Source of the DNA: Clostridium sp. AF37-5
GTDB taxonomy: Bacteria > Bacillota > Clostridia > Lachnospirales > Lachnospiraceae
Reading direction: 5' to 3'
Assembly: GCF_003477605.1 (NCBI RefSeq)
Contig: NZ_QUDR01000025.1
Location: 1-45,240 of the forward strand
DNA: 45,240 nt
Shown: positions 24,369 to 33,768 of the stretch, one piece after another
Layout: each line of letters starts with the position of its first letter
Position numbering within the stretch: position 1 is the stretch's first letter
Notes under the pieces: model-generated
Databases searched by the model: none
The model's input: the letters and a program-made list of their open reading frames with translations, nothing else
Told to the model about the DNA's origin: nothing
Position numbers and translations under genes: made by a program

Positions 24369-25946
24369 ATGTCATATCAGGCTTTATATCGGAAATATCG
24401 TCCCAAGGACTTTTCCAGTGTCCGGGGGCAGGAACATATTGTAAAAACGCTCACAAATCAGATTCAGGCGGACCGGATTGGACATGCTTATTTGTTTTGC
24501 GGAACGAGAGGAACCGGAAAAACGACGGTTGCCAAAATTTTTGCAAAGGCAGTAAACTGTGAAAATCCGGGACCGAATGGTCCTTGTGGTGAGTGTGCAA
24601 TGTGTAAGGCAATTGAGGAGCAGTCTTCCATGAATGTGGTGGAAATCGATGCGGCATCGAATAACCGTGTGGATGACATCCGGCAGGTGATTGATGAAGT
24701 GCAGTATTCACCGGCGGAGGGACGTTTCAAAGTGTATATTATCGACGAGGTGCATATGCTCTCGACAAGCGCATTTAATGCACTTTTGAAAACATTGGAA
24801 GAGCCGCCTTCCTATCTGATTTTTATTTTGGCAACGACGGAGGCACACAAGATTCCACTTACCATTTTGTCGCGCTGCCAGCGCTATGATTTCAAACGGA
24901 TTCAGGTGGAAACAATTGCGGCAAGACTGCGGGAATTATTAGAAATAGAAGGAATTGAGGCAGAAGACAAGGCGCTCACTTACATTGCGAGACAGGCAGA
25001 CGGCGCACTGCGTGATGGCTTAAGTCTTTTGGAACAGTGTATTTCTTTTTATTTCGGACAGAAATTAACATATGAAAATGTTTTGAAAATTCTTGGTGCT
25101 GTCGACCACAGTGTATATCACCGGTTGATGGAGGCTTTGATAAAAAATCAGGTCGATGGCGTGATTGCCATTGTGGCTGAGATGGTTGAGCAGGGCAAGG
25201 ATTTATCACAATTTGTCAATGAACTGATTTGGTATCTGCGCAATCTTTTGGTTGTGAAAACTGCGGATGAGGCAGAGCAGTTAGTGGATATGTCGGAGGA
25301 AAACAGGCAGGAACTTTCCCGTTTTGCCGAGCAGATTGAATTGGAAATTTTGTTCCGCTATATCCGTATTTTGTCGGATTTGGCAAATGACATGAAATAT
25401 GCAAACAATAAGCGTGTCATGCTTGAGATGGCGATGATTCGCTTGTGCCGTCCGCAGATGCAGACGGATTACGATTCGCTGATTCAGCGGTTAAATCAGT
25501 TGGAGCAGAAGAATGAACAGTGGCAGGAGATGATGGAGTCCGGTACCTTTGTGGCAGCGCAAAGTGCAGGAGCATCTGAGAACAAAACGGTAATCAAGCC
25601 ACAGAGAGAAATTCGTCCTGAAGCAGTTCCTGATGATGTAAGAGATGTGGTGGCAAACTGGAACCAGATACTTGGACGAATCGATCAGGTGTCGCGGTCT
25701 ATGCTTTTAGATGTGAGGATTTCTGTATCAGAGGCAGGAAAACTGGTGCTTGCTTTTACGCAGGGAATGCCTGCCGAATATTTTAAAAAAGAGGAAAATC
25801 AGCAGGTGCTGATTGAGGCAGCCGGTCAATTGACGGGCAAAGAGATTTCGTTAGATGTGCGTTTTGTGGAAAATCGCCAGGAAATGAATGCTTTGCCGGA
25901 GCTGCGGAATATAATAAAAAATGTAGAAATTGAGATGTTGGATTGA
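24369..25946 (+). CDS. dnaX: DNA polymerase III subunit gamma/tau
   Basis: Clamp-loader ATPase that loads the sliding clamp. 525 residues. The start YQALYRKYRPKDFSSVRGQE is conserved. Walker A is GTRGTGKTT, the zinc-binding cysteines are at CENPGPNGPCGECAMC, Walker B is IIDEVHMLS and sensor 1 follows at ILATTEAHKIP. The carboxy-terminal part (about 370-525) is the variable tau region. I saw no obvious slippery run for a programmed frameshift. First gene of dnaX-ybaB-recR. Confidence 0.97.
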   Translation: MSYQALYRKYRPKDFSSVRGQEHIVKTLTNQIQADRIGHAYLFCGTRGTGKTTVAKIFAKAVNCENPGPNGPCGECAMCKAIEEQSSMNVVEIDAASNNRVDDIRQVIDEVQYSPAEGRFKVYIIDEVHMLSTSAFNALLKTLEEPPSYLIFILATTEAHKIPLTILSRCQRYDFKRIQVETIAARLRELLEIEGIEAEDKALTYIARQADGALRDGLSLLEQCISFYFGQKLTYENVLKILGAVDHSVYHRLMEALIKNQVDGVIAIVAEMVEQGKDLSQFVNELIWYLRNLLVVKTADEAEQLVDMSEENRQELSRFAEQIELEILFRYIRILSDLANDMKYANNKRVMLEMAMIRLCRPQMQTDYDSLIQRLNQLEQKNEQWQEMMESGTFVAAQSAGASENKTVIKPQREIRPEAVPDDVRDVVANWNQILGRIDQVSRSMLLDVRISVSEAGKLVLAFTQGMPAEYFKKEENQQVLIEAAGQLTGKEISLDVRFVENRQEMNALPELRNIIKNVEIEMLD

Positions 25947-25976
25947 CCGACATAGAAAAAGAAAGGAAGAAGAAAA

Positions 25977-26327
25977 ATGGCAAGAAGAGGTGGATTTCAG
26001 GGCGGAATGCCGGGAAACATGAATAATTTGATGAAACAGGCGCAGAAAATGCAGCGTCAGATGGAAGTAACACAAAAAGAAATGGAAGAAAAAGAGTATG
26101 AAGCGACGGCTGGCGGCGGTGCCGTTACGGTAAAAGTTTCCGGTAAAAAAGAAGTTCTTTCCGTAAAATTGAGCGAAGAAGTTGTTGACCCGGATGATAT
26201 TGAAATGTTAGAGGATTTGATTGTGGCAGCAACGAACGAGGCATTGCGCCAGCTCGAAGAAGACAGCGCAAAATCCATGGAAGCGTTGACCGGCGGATTG
26301 AACCTTGGCGGAGGCTTCCCATTCTAA
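25977..26327 (+). CDS. YbaB/EbfC nucleoid-associated protein
   Basis: A 116-residue DNA-binding protein that forms dimers gripping DNA. A Gly-rich start ([15 protein letters not shown]) precedes the conserved [20 protein letters not shown] helix, then the beta sheet [20 protein letters not shown] and the [11 protein letters not shown] helix. Typical partner of dnaX and recR. ATG has AAAGGAAG upstream. Confidence 0.95.
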   Translation: MARRGGFQGGMPGNMNNLMKQAQKMQRQMEVTQKEMEEKEYEATAGGGAVTVKVSGKKEVLSVKLSEEVVDPDDIEMLEDLIVAATNEALRQLEEDSAKSMEALTGGLNLGGGFPF

Positions 26328-26926
26328 TGAAATATTATAGTGAGTCGATTACAAATTTAATCGAAGAATTGGCAAGTCTGCCAAACATTGGTCCAAAGTC
26401 AGCACAGCGGCTGGCACTGCATATTTTAAATCTGCCGGAAGCACGCGTGAAACATTTAGCGGACAGTATATTGACGGCAAAGCAGAAGATTTGTTTTTGC
26501 AAAGAATGTTTTAATTTGTCTGACCGGGAATTGTGTCAGGTATGTGCGGACGAAAAAAGAGACCACCAGACGATTATGGTAGTCGAGGAACCAAGTGATT
26601 TGGCGGCTTATGAGAAAACCGGACAGTACAAGGGCGTGTACCATGTACTTCACGGTGCGGTGAATCCAATGGTTGGTGTGCAGCCGGAGAACTTAAAACT
26701 CAAGGAACTGCTGCAGCGCCTTCAACGGGAAGATATCAAAGAAGTTATTATTGCGACAAATTCCACGGTGGAAGGAGAAGCAACAGCACTTTGGATAAGC
26801 AAATATGTCAAGCAGGCGGGGATTAAAGTAACCCGGATTGCCAGCGGAGTTCCGGTTGGCGGTGCGCTTGAATTTATTGACGAAATGACGTTATTCCGCG
26901 CACTTGAGGGAAGAACGGAACTGTGA
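26327..26926 (+). CDS. recR: Recombination protein RecR
   Basis: A 199-residue clamp-like protein of the RecFOR repair pathway. It has the helix-hairpin-helix LPNIGPKSAQRLALHIL, a C4 zinc finger (CFCKECFNLSDRELCQVC) and the Toprim domain (IMVVEEPSDLAAYEKTGQYK, NSTVEGEATALWI). The ATG overlaps the ybaB stop (TAATG). Its 3' end overlaps the end of the convergent yyaC gene by 36 bases. Confidence 0.97.
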   Translation: MKYYSESITNLIEELASLPNIGPKSAQRLALHILNLPEARVKHLADSILTAKQKICFCKECFNLSDRELCQVCADEKRDHQTIMVVEEPSDLAAYEKTGQYKGVYHVLHGAVNPMVGVQPENLKLKELLQRLQREDIKEVIIATNSTVEGEATALWISKYVKQAGIKVTRIASGVPVGGALEFIDEMTLFRALEGRTEL

Positions 26927-27466
26927 GTGCATAAGACATCGAAACAGTCCGAGACTGATGAAATCAGCAAGCTGCATGACAAGATTTAAATGCGTTGTCT
27001 GCAGCAGCATCTGGCTCCCAAATCCGGAAAGATTGACAATACCGGTGATAAAAATGTCACCTACTTCCGGAAGATTTTTATCAACACCGACGCCGGGACA
27101 GAGTGCTCCCTCACCTAACGTGATATAGCCGACGTGCTCGACGACACCGAGGGATGCGTCAATTGCAATAATCAGTGCGTTTTTATAACAGGAATGAATG
27201 AATTGTAAGGTGGCTTCCAGATTTTTAGCATGGATGGGCTGTTCCAGTGTGCCGAAAAGATGGAGGCTGTTTTTATGTGTACTGCAAAAACGTGCTAATT
27301 TATGACCGACAATCGGACCTAAGCAGTCGCCGGTGGCGCGGTCGGAGCCGATGCAGACAAGGACGATGTCACGTGAATGGTAATTCTTTTTCTCTAATAA
27401 ATTCTGAAGTGATGTAGTAAAATTAAATAAGGAACGGCTTTCGCCGGGATTAAAATATTCTGCCAT
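26891..27466 (-). CDS. yyaC: Spore protease YyaC (DUF1256)
   Basis: 191 residues from ATG 27466 (GAAAGG 9 bases upstream), preferred to the frame's first possible start at 27523. The family core is clear: VCIGSDRATGDCLGPIVG, LEQPIHAKNLEATLQFI, ALIIAIDASLG, and PEVGDIFITGIVN. It belongs to the germination-protease fold and its homologues are found in spore-forming Firmicutes. The 3' end runs into recR by 36 bases on the other strand. It suggests that the organism descends from spore formers, but does not show that it sporulates. Confidence 0.88.
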   Translation of the reverse strand: MAEYFNPGESRSLFNFTTSLQNLLEKKNYHSRDIVLVCIGSDRATGDCLGPIVGHKLARFCSTHKNSLHLFGTLEQPIHAKNLEATLQFIHSCYKNALIIAIDASLGVVEHVGYITLGEGALCPGVGVDKNLPEVGDIFITGIVNLSGFGSQMLLQTTHLNLVMQLADFISLGLFRCLMHSQFRSSLKCAE

Positions 27467-27587
27467 AATAAAAAACCTTTCTGTGTTGTTATTAGCAGTA
27501 TTCTCATTATTTCCAAAAATCATGCGGAAAAAACTTCAATAAAATTTGTTCTCGGGTTCTGAATCGACAAAATCCGCTTTCCGGGCG

Positions 27588-27596
27588 TGATATGAT
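27588..27596 (+). promoter_or_regulatory. Candidate extended -10 promoter of the pseudo-JAMM gene
   Basis: TGATATGAT, 43 bases before ATG 27639. No clear -35 at the right distance. Confidence 0.35.
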
Positions 27597-27638
27597 AAAA
27601 CTGTCGATTGAGAAAAAACAATAAAGGGAGGACAAGTC

Positions 27639-28571
27639 ATGCAGTGGACAAGACCAAAAAGTGTTCGGCAGATTGGAGAGATTCCGGGGCGGGGACGAAT
27701 TTATATGGAAGATTATGTCATTCGTTTTGTAAAACGTCTGGCAGAGCAGAGTCATGGGATGGAAAAGGCAGCAGTGCTTTTGGGCACGAGCCTGATATGT
27801 GATGGGGAGAAAATTTACCAGATTTCAGGCGTTGTGGAAATTCATAATTTTGCAGGGCGGAGCGGTCCGAAACTTACCGATGAAGACTGGGATTATATTT
27901 ATTCGGAAATGAAGGAAAATTTTACGGATTTGGAAATTGTCGGATGGTTTTACAGTTGTCAGGGATTTTCTGTTAATCAAGCGGGGCAGCTTCTGCAGAT
28001 GCATAAACTGAATTTTGAAAAACGGGATAAGGTTTTATATCTTTATGATGAAACAGACGGTGAAGATAGTTTCTTTTTGTATCGCAGCGGACAGTTAGAA
28101 AAACAAAAAGGTTACTATATCTATTATGAAAAAAATCCGGAAATGCTTCATTATATGGAGAGGGAAAATAACCGGCATGTTCATATTGTGGAGCAGGAAG
28201 ATGACCGCGTGGTGAGAAATATTCGTGGTATTATGGAGGAAAAAGAAAAATTTCGGACAAAGAAAAAACAGAAAGAAGTACATATGGGATATGGCATAGC
28301 GGCGGTGACTGCATTGATTGTCGTGTTTGCGTTTGTTGTACTGATGCAGAATCAGTCAGCGCTCAATCAGGTGAAGCAGCAGTTGAATACAATCCAGACG
28401 ATGAATCAGTCGCATCCCGCAAATCAGGACAAGACGATTGTGGAGACGCAGAAAGCAAAGCTTACGCCGTGCCCGACAACGGTTCCGCCAACACAGGAGG
28501 CCACGGCAGTGCCGAGTGTTTCACCAACGCCCGTACCTTCGGCGCCTGCGCAAAATGGCGTTGCACAATAA
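27639..28571 (+). CDS. Membrane-anchored pseudo-JAMM (MPN-fold) protein
   Basis: 310 residues. Residues about 12-170 follow the MPN/JAB pattern of JAMM deubiquitinase-type proteins: EKAAVLLGTSLICDGEKIYQ, then LTDEDWDYIYSEMKENF and LEIVGWFYSC, then FFLYRSGQLEKQKGYYIYYE. In active enzymes the zinc motif is GW(Y/F)HSHPGFG...SxxD. Here it is GWFYSCQGFSVNQAGQ (about 101-116), so both His and the Asp are gone. A basic stretch (RTKKKQKE) precedes one membrane helix (about 218-236). The rest is an external Pro/Thr-rich tail. I infer a non-catalytic cytoplasmic MPN domain on the membrane. Start: AAAGGGAGG 8 bases upstream. The role is unknown. Confidence 0.62.
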   Translation: MQWTRPKSVRQIGEIPGRGRIYMEDYVIRFVKRLAEQSHGMEKAAVLLGTSLICDGEKIYQISGVVEIHNFAGRSGPKLTDEDWDYIYSEMKENFTDLEIVGWFYSCQGFSVNQAGQLLQMHKLNFEKRDKVLYLYDETDGEDSFFLYRSGQLEKQKGYYIYYEKNPEMLHYMERENNRHVHIVEQEDDRVVRNIRGIMEEKEKFRTKKKQKEVHMGYGIAAVTALIVVFAFVVLMQNQSALNQVKQQLNTIQTMNQSHPANQDKTIVETQKAKLTPCPTTVPPTQEATAVPSVSPTPVPSAPAQNGVAQ

Positions 28572-28590
28572 TTCTTTTCTATGCTATAAT
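28561..28590 (+). promoter_or_regulatory. Promoter of the DUF5711 gene
   Basis: TTGCAC, 18 bases, TGC-TATAAT. It overlaps the last codons of the pseudo-JAMM gene. Confidence 0.65.
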
Positions 28591-28647
28591 ATAAGTTACC
28601 GTAATCAGAGAAATTTTCGATTCGAGTACGAGCAAGAAGGGTAGAAA

Positions 28648-29796
28648 ATGAAAGACTTTTTGAAAAATAAGCAGAAATGGATTGTGGGTCTGGTGATTCT
28701 GGGGCTGATGTTTGTTGCCGGTGGCTTTGGTGTGGCCTCTTATTTATATGGGAATCGGTGTTACCGTGGCTATGAAGTGAAAAACAAAGTGAACCGCAGC
28801 GACAGTAACAATGTGAATTACCGGTATCATAATGGAAATATTTTAAAATACAGCCGCAGTGGTATTAGTGAGATTAATAACGAAGGGAAAAGTTTGTGGA
28901 ATGGCGGTTATGAAATGAAGCAGCCACAGGTGGACGTGTGTGGCGATTATGTGTCGGTTGCTGATGTGAGCGGGAAACAGTGTTATATTTATAACGGAAA
29001 AGATGAAGGCGTTACCGTTGAGACAAGTCTTCCGATTGTGCGCGCAAAAGTGGCACGACAGGGCGTTGTTGCGATTCTTCTGCAGGATAAGGATTCCAAT
29101 GTTTTAAACATTTATAATCCGTACAGCAACGCAGAGAGTTTACTGGTGGAAATTCCAACCAATGTTTCGGAGGAAGGATATCCGCTTGATTTTGATATTT
29201 CACCGGATGGGAAAAGTGTTGTCACTTCTTATATGATAGCAGGCAGCAGTGATTTTGAAACGAAAGTCAGCTTTTACAATTTTACGGAAGTTGGACAGGA
29301 CAAAAATACATTGGTAGGCGGAAAGTCATTCGGAAACAAGATGATTGCCGATGTTGAATTTGTGTCGGATGATGAAGTGCTGGTTGCCCACGAAAAGGGG
29401 TATTCCATTTTTGGACAGATGAAACAGCCGGAAGTTGTTATGGAAAAAACATTTTCAGATTCAATTAAAAGCCTTGCTGTGGGAGATGATGCGTTAGCTT
29501 TTGTCCTGCAAAAAGAGGGAAATGCAAAAAAACAAACATTAAATTTGTATAATTTGTCCGGCAGAGAAAAAATGCAGCAGGACATTTCTTATGAATATGC
29601 AGATATGGAAATGTACGGGGATGAAATTATTTTTACGGGAAACCGTTCCTGCAATATTTTGAGAACCAATGGACATGACAAATTTGATTATCATTTTGAG
29701 CAGGAGATTGATGCGGTGTATCCGACATCAGACGGACAGGTTTATACGCTGATTGATTCATCGACGATACAGAAAATACGATTGCAGACGAAATGA
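28648..29796 (+). CDS. DUF5711 family membrane-anchored beta-propeller-like protein
   Basis: 382 residues. A membrane anchor lies near the amino end (about 13-33, IVGLVILGLMFVAGGFGVAS). The outside part consists of repeating beta-strand units (DYVSVADVSGKQCYIYN, GVVAILLQDKDSNVLNIYN, VLVAHEKGYSIFG), as in a seven-bladed propeller. It matches what I recall of DUF5711. Ribosome binding site AGAAGGG. It sits between the pseudo-JAMM and CvpA-like genes and may form a cell-envelope unit with them. Function unknown. Confidence 0.75.
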   Translation: MKDFLKNKQKWIVGLVILGLMFVAGGFGVASYLYGNRCYRGYEVKNKVNRSDSNNVNYRYHNGNILKYSRSGISEINNEGKSLWNGGYEMKQPQVDVCGDYVSVADVSGKQCYIYNGKDEGVTVETSLPIVRAKVARQGVVAILLQDKDSNVLNIYNPYSNAESLLVEIPTNVSEEGYPLDFDISPDGKSVVTSYMIAGSSDFETKVSFYNFTEVGQDKNTLVGGKSFGNKMIADVEFVSDDEVLVAHEKGYSIFGQMKQPEVVMEKTFSDSIKSLAVGDDALAFVLQKEGNAKKQTLNLYNLSGREKMQQDISYEYADMEMYGDEIIFTGNRSCNILRTNGHDKFDYHFEQEIDAVYPTSDGQVYTLIDSSTIQKIRLQTK

Positions 29797-29809
29797 GAAA
29801 GGAAAAAAT

Positions 29810-30304
29810 ATGAGTACAACACTTGTGGAACTGATTGCCGCCGGAATCTTTTTGGTGTGCATACTGGATGGTGTTCATAAGGGACTTTTATTAAAAGTGT
29901 TTTCGCTTTTGCGGATGGTTGTGGTGCTTGCCCTTACGATGATTTTGGTGCCGGTTCTAAAACCGTTGTTTGCGGCAAATTCTGAAGTGCAAAGCGGTGC
30001 GGCGTATGTAATTGCGCTTCTTGTGGCAGTGATTGTCGTGGGGATTGTAGTCCGTGTGCTGAAATTAGTGGACCACATACCGGTTCTGAAAACCGTAAAC
30101 CGGCTGGGCGGTGCCATCTTCGGTGCTTGTATTGGAATTGTTTTAATCTGGGTTTTGCTGGCAGTGATAGGAGCGTTTCAGGATGTGGCGTGGTGCAGGG
30201 AGATTTCGGAGTGTGCAAAACAGAGTGAAATTCTTCGGACGATTCAGAAATTTGACCCGATGAGTTATGTATTGAAAAAAATTGATTTTCCAATGTTGTT
30301 TTAA
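29810..30304 (+). CDS. CvpA-like membrane protein
   Basis: 164 residues. I choose ATG 29810 (MSTTLVELIAAGIFLV), which follows GAAAGG by 7 bases. The longer frame from 29753 overlaps DUF5711 and lacks a site. Four hydrophobic segments (about 4-24, 31-52, 60-82, 105-130) and the early DGVHKGLLLK match the CvpA family, which is named for colicin V production but widely conserved. Role here unknown, possibly envelope stress. Confidence 0.72.
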   Translation: MSTTLVELIAAGIFLVCILDGVHKGLLLKVFSLLRMVVVLALTMILVPVLKPLFAANSEVQSGAAYVIALLVAVIVVGIVVRVLKLVDHIPVLKTVNRLGGAIFGACIGIVLIWVLLAVIGAFQDVAWCREISECAKQSEILRTIQKFDPMSYVLKKIDFPMLF

Positions 30305-30338
30305 TGGCAAATCAATGGAAATAACTGAAAAAAACGGC

Positions 30339-30367
30339 TTGACAAAGGGAAGTCCACACGATATAAT
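30339..30367 (+). promoter_or_regulatory. Promoter of the str operon (rpsL-rpsG-fusA)
   Basis: TTGACA (30339-30344), 17 bases, TATAAT (30362-30367), a consensus promoter. Its -10 box lies in the loop of a terminator hairpin. Confidence 0.9.
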
Positions 30368-30397
30368 GATTTAGCATGCGTTTCGTGTGGGCTTTTT
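30354..30397 (+). terminator. Terminator wrapped around the str promoter
   Basis: CCACACGA (30354-30361) pairs with TCGTGTGG (30383-30390), followed by GCTTTTTTG. Read-through RNA from the cvpA-like gene could fold it. RNA started at the nested promoter (about 30374) lacks the left arm and could not. Confidence 0.7.
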
Positions 30398-30466
30398 TGT
30401 GTCCTCAAAAATAGGACAACTAGTTCCGCAGACCATGACAAATTAGATTACAGGAGGTGAAAATTA

Positions 30467-30886
30467 ATGCCAACTTTTAACCAGTTAGTAAAGCAGGGTA
30501 GAAAATCGGTTGCTAAGAAATCCAATTCTCCAGCACTGCAGTCATCCTACAATTCTTTGAAGAAAAAGTCCGTTAATACGAGTTCTCCACAGAAGCGTGG
30601 TGTTTGTACTGTTGTACGTACTGCTACTCCGAAGAAGCCTAACTCAGCACTTCGTAAGATTGCCAGAGTTCGTCTTTCCAACGGCATCGAGGTAACAAGT
30701 TATATTCCGGGTGAAGGCCACAACCTTCAGGAGCATAGCGTTGTTATGATTCGTGGTGGACGTGTTAAGGATCTTCCTGGTACCAGATACCACATTATCC
30801 GTGGTACATTGGATACCGCAGGTGTAGCTGATCGTAAGCAGGCTCGTTCTAAGTACGGTGCCAAGAAACCGAAAGCTGCAAAATAA
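30467..30886 (+). CDS. rpsL: Ribosomal protein uS12
   Basis: 139 residues, decoding-centre protein. [12 protein letters not shown] at the start, [40 protein letters not shown] and [16 protein letters not shown] are canonical. Lys and Pro at the classic streptomycin-resistance positions (TPKKPNSA and GGRVKDLPG) are wild type. CAGGAGGTGA lies 7 bases upstream of ATG. A small hairpin GTCCT/AGGAC lies in the leader (30401-30417). Confidence 0.99.
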   Translation: MPTFNQLVKQGRKSVAKKSNSPALQSSYNSLKKKSVNTSSPQKRGVCTVVRTATPKKPNSALRKIARVRLSNGIEVTSYIPGEGHNLQEHSVVMIRGGRVKDLPGTRYHIIRGTLDTAGVADRKQARSKYGAKKPKAAK

Positions 30887-31009
30887 GCTAATTTAAAAGT
30901 ACCGGATTAATTTTTGCATCTTACTATATAAAAGTGAGCAAACTTTAAACTGGTGCGGACACAAGTCGTGAGTACCTGTGAATTAATTATTATTAAGGAG
31001 GGAAGTAAC

Positions 31010-31480
31010 GTGCCACGTAAAGGACATATTCAGAAAAGAGACGTATTGGCTGATCCAGTTTACAAAAATAAGATTGTTACAAAACTGATTAACAACATTA
31101 TGCTGGACGGTAAAAAGGGCGTTGCTCAGAAAATCGTATACGGTGCATTTGAGCAGGTAGCAGAGCAGACAGGTAAGGATGCTCTTGAAGTATTCGATGA
31201 AGCTATGAACAACGTAATGCCTGAACTCGAGGTCAAAGCTAGACGTATCGGTGGTTCCACTTATCAGGTTCCAATCGAGGTTCGTCCGGATCGTCGTCAG
31301 GCGCTGGCTCTTCGCTGGTTGACAACCTATTCTCGTGCGAGAGGGGAAAAGACCATGAAGGAGAGACTTGCCAATGAGATTATGGATGCTGCAAACAACA
31401 CTGGCTCATCCGTAAAGAAAAAAGAAGATATGCACAAGATGGCAGAGGCAAACAAAGCCTTCGCACATTACCGCTGGTAA
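31010..31480 (+). CDS. rpsG: Ribosomal protein uS7
   Basis: 156 residues from GTG 31010, the codon that gives the canonical start [12 protein letters not shown] and follows AAGGAGGG by 7 bases. The frame is open to 30953 but that part is leader. Conserved: [32 protein letters not shown] and [15 protein letters not shown]. Its use of GTG is probably part of expression control. Confidence 0.98.
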   Translation: MPRKGHIQKRDVLADPVYKNKIVTKLINNIMLDGKKGVAQKIVYGAFEQVAEQTGKDALEVFDEAMNNVMPELEVKARRIGGSTYQVPIEVRPDRRQALALRWLTTYSRARGEKTMKERLANEIMDAANNTGSSVKKKEDMHKMAEANKAFAHYRW

Positions 31481-31519
31481 TTCTTGTGCCACCTATTTTG
31501 GAAAAAGGAGGAACTGGCT

Positions 31520-33637
31520 TTGGCTGGAAGAGAATATCCACTTGAGCGTACCAGAAATATTGGTATTATGGCTCATATCGATGCCGGTAAGACAACACTT
31601 ACAGAGCGTATTCTGTACTATACCGGTGTGAATTATAAAATCGGTGAGACTCATGATGGCGCTTCCACAATGGACTGGATGGAGCAGGAGCAGGAAAGAG
31701 GTATTACAATTACTTCTGCCGCTACTACCTGCCACTGGACTTTGGAAGATCATCACAAAGCTAAACCGGGTGCATTGGAGCACCGTATCAACATCATTGA
31801 TACTCCTGGACACGTAGACTTTACTGTAGAGGTAGAGCGTTCACTGCGTGTACTGGATGGAGCTGTTGGTGTGTTTGATGCAAAAGCTGGTGTAGAACCT
31901 CAGTCTGAGAACGTTTGGCGTCAGGCTGACACTTACAATGTACCACGTATGGCATTCATCAACAAAATGGATAAGATGGGTGCAGACTTTTTTATGTCAG
32001 TACAGACGATTATTGATCGTTTGGGTAAAAATGCAATTCCTGTTCAGATACCGATTGGTCAGGAAGACGATTTCGTCGGATTGGTTGATTTGTTTGAGAT
32101 GGAAGCATACTACTATAAAGATGACAAGGGCGAGGATATCGAAATCACTGAGATTCCGGATGATTTGAAAGATCTTGCTCAAGAATGGCATGAAAACCTT
32201 GTTGAGAAAATCTGTGACTTGGATGATGATCTGATGATGCAGTATCTTGAAGGTGAAGAGCCATCCGTCGAAGATTTGAAGAAAGCTCTTCGTAAAGGAA
32301 CAATCGCTTGTGAGGCTGTTCCGGTATACTGTGGTTCTGCTTACAAGAACAAAGGTGTACAGAAGATGTTAGATGGTGTTATCGAGTACATGCCTGCACC
32401 AACAGATATCCCTGATATCACTGGTACAGACGAAGATGGTAACGAAGTCGTTCGTAAATCTTCTGATGATGAGCCATTCGCAGCATTGGCATTTAAGATT
32501 ATGACAGACCCATTTGTTGGTAAGCTGGCATTCTTCCGTGTGTATTCCGGTACATTGAACTCCGGTTCTTATGTACTCAATGCAACAAAAGGAAAGAAAG
32601 AGCGTGTCGGACGTATTTTGCAGATGCACGCAAATAAACGTAGTGAATTGGATAAAGTATATTCCGGAGATATCGCAGCGGCTGTTGGTTTCAAATTGAC
32701 AACAACAGGTGATACTATCTGTGATGAGAAACATCCGGTTGTTCTGGAATCCATGGAATTCCCTGAACCGGTTATCGAGCTTGCTATCGAGCCGAAAACA
32801 AAGAACGATCAGGGTAAAATGGGTGAAGCTTTGGCAAAACTTGCTGAAGAAGATCCGACATTCCGTGCTCATACTGATCAGGAAACCGGTCAGACAATCA
32901 TTGCCGGAATGGGTGAGCTTCACTTGGAAGTTATCGTAGACCGTCTGCTTCGTGAGTTCAACGTAGAAGCAAACGTAGGTGCTCCACAGGTTGCTTACAA
33001 AGAAACATTTACAAAAGAAGTCGAAATCGATTCGAAGTACGCAAAACAGTCTGGTGGTCGTGGTCAGTATGGTCACTGTCGTGTTCGTTTCACACCGATG
33101 GATCCAAACGGCGAGAACACTTACGAATTCGAGTCTACAGTCGTTGGTGGTGCTATTCCGAAGGAATACATTCCAGCTGTCGACGAAGGTATTCAGGAAG
33201 CTGCTCAGGCAGGTATCCTTGCTGGATTCCCAGTACTCGGTATTCATGCGAACTGTTATGATGGTTCTTACCATGAAGTCGATTCGAGTGAAATGGCATT
33301 CCACATCGCTGGTTCCATGGCATTCAAAGATGCTATGAAGAAAGGTGATGCAGTACTGTTAGAGCCTATTATGAAGGTTGAAGTTACGATGCCTGAGGAA
33401 TACATGGGTGACGTAATCGGAAGTCTGAACGCAAAACGTGGTCAGATTGAAGGTATGGACGATATCGGTGGTGGAAAGATTGTTCGCGCATTTGTTCCGC
33501 TTGCTGAGATGTTCGGTTATTCAACAGAACTTCGCTCTACTACTCAGGGACGTGGTAACTACTCCATGTTCTTCGAGAAATACGAGAAATGTCCAAAGAA
33601 CGTACAGGACAAAGTATTGGCACAGAAGAACGGATGA
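31520..33637 (+). CDS. fusA: Elongation factor G
   Basis: Translocase of the ribosome, 705 residues from TTG 31520. TTG is chosen because AAGGAGG lies 8 bases upstream and it yields the usual [20 protein letters not shown]. The frame is open upstream to 31484. GTPase motifs: AHIDAGKTT (G1), [29 protein letters not shown]. Domains II-V follow to the end ([20 protein letters not shown]). Length typical. Codons are strongly biased, as in tuf. Confidence 0.98.
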   Translation: MAGREYPLERTRNIGIMAHIDAGKTTLTERILYYTGVNYKIGETHDGASTMDWMEQEQERGITITSAATTCHWTLEDHHKAKPGALEHRINIIDTPGHVDFTVEVERSLRVLDGAVGVFDAKAGVEPQSENVWRQADTYNVPRMAFINKMDKMGADFFMSVQTIIDRLGKNAIPVQIPIGQEDDFVGLVDLFEMEAYYYKDDKGEDIEITEIPDDLKDLAQEWHENLVEKICDLDDDLMMQYLEGEEPSVEDLKKALRKGTIACEAVPVYCGSAYKNKGVQKMLDGVIEYMPAPTDIPDITGTDEDGNEVVRKSSDDEPFAALAFKIMTDPFVGKLAFFRVYSGTLNSGSYVLNATKGKKERVGRILQMHANKRSELDKVYSGDIAAAVGFKLTTTGDTICDEKHPVVLESMEFPEPVIELAIEPKTKNDQGKMGEALAKLAEEDPTFRAHTDQETGQTIIAGMGELHLEVIVDRLLREFNVEANVGAPQVAYKETFTKEVEIDSKYAKQSGGRGQYGHCRVRFTPMDPNGENTYEFESTVVGGAIPKEYIPAVDEGIQEAAQAGILAGFPVLGIHANCYDGSYHEVDSSEMAFHIAGSMAFKDAMKKGDAVLLEPIMKVEVTMPEEYMGDVIGSLNAKRGQIEGMDDIGGGKIVRAFVPLAEMFGYSTELRSTTQGRGNYSMFFEKYEKCPKNVQDKVLAQKNG

Positions 33638-33666
33638 GAATGTTAATTCGTTAATGTAACAATTTT

Positions 33667-33701
33667 GGGGGGTTGCTTTTTTAGCAACTTTCCCATATAA
33701 T
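33667..33701 (+). promoter_or_regulatory. Candidate tuf promoter inside a stem-loop
   Basis: TTGCTT (33673-33678), 17 bases, TATAAT (33696-33701). The -35 box is part of a stem GGGGGGTTGC / GCAACTTTCCC around TTTTTTA. The stem could slow or process transcripts that come through from fusA. Confidence 0.5.
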
Positions 33702-33768
33702 TAAGCTATGTGTATATAGCAGATATTTCTAAATTAAAATTTAAAAAATGTTAGGAGGACGTTTAGAA

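Noticed and set aside
24369..25946. Programmed frameshift in dnaX
   Set aside because: No slippery A-rich heptamer with a following stem was found by eye; the gene reads as a single frame.
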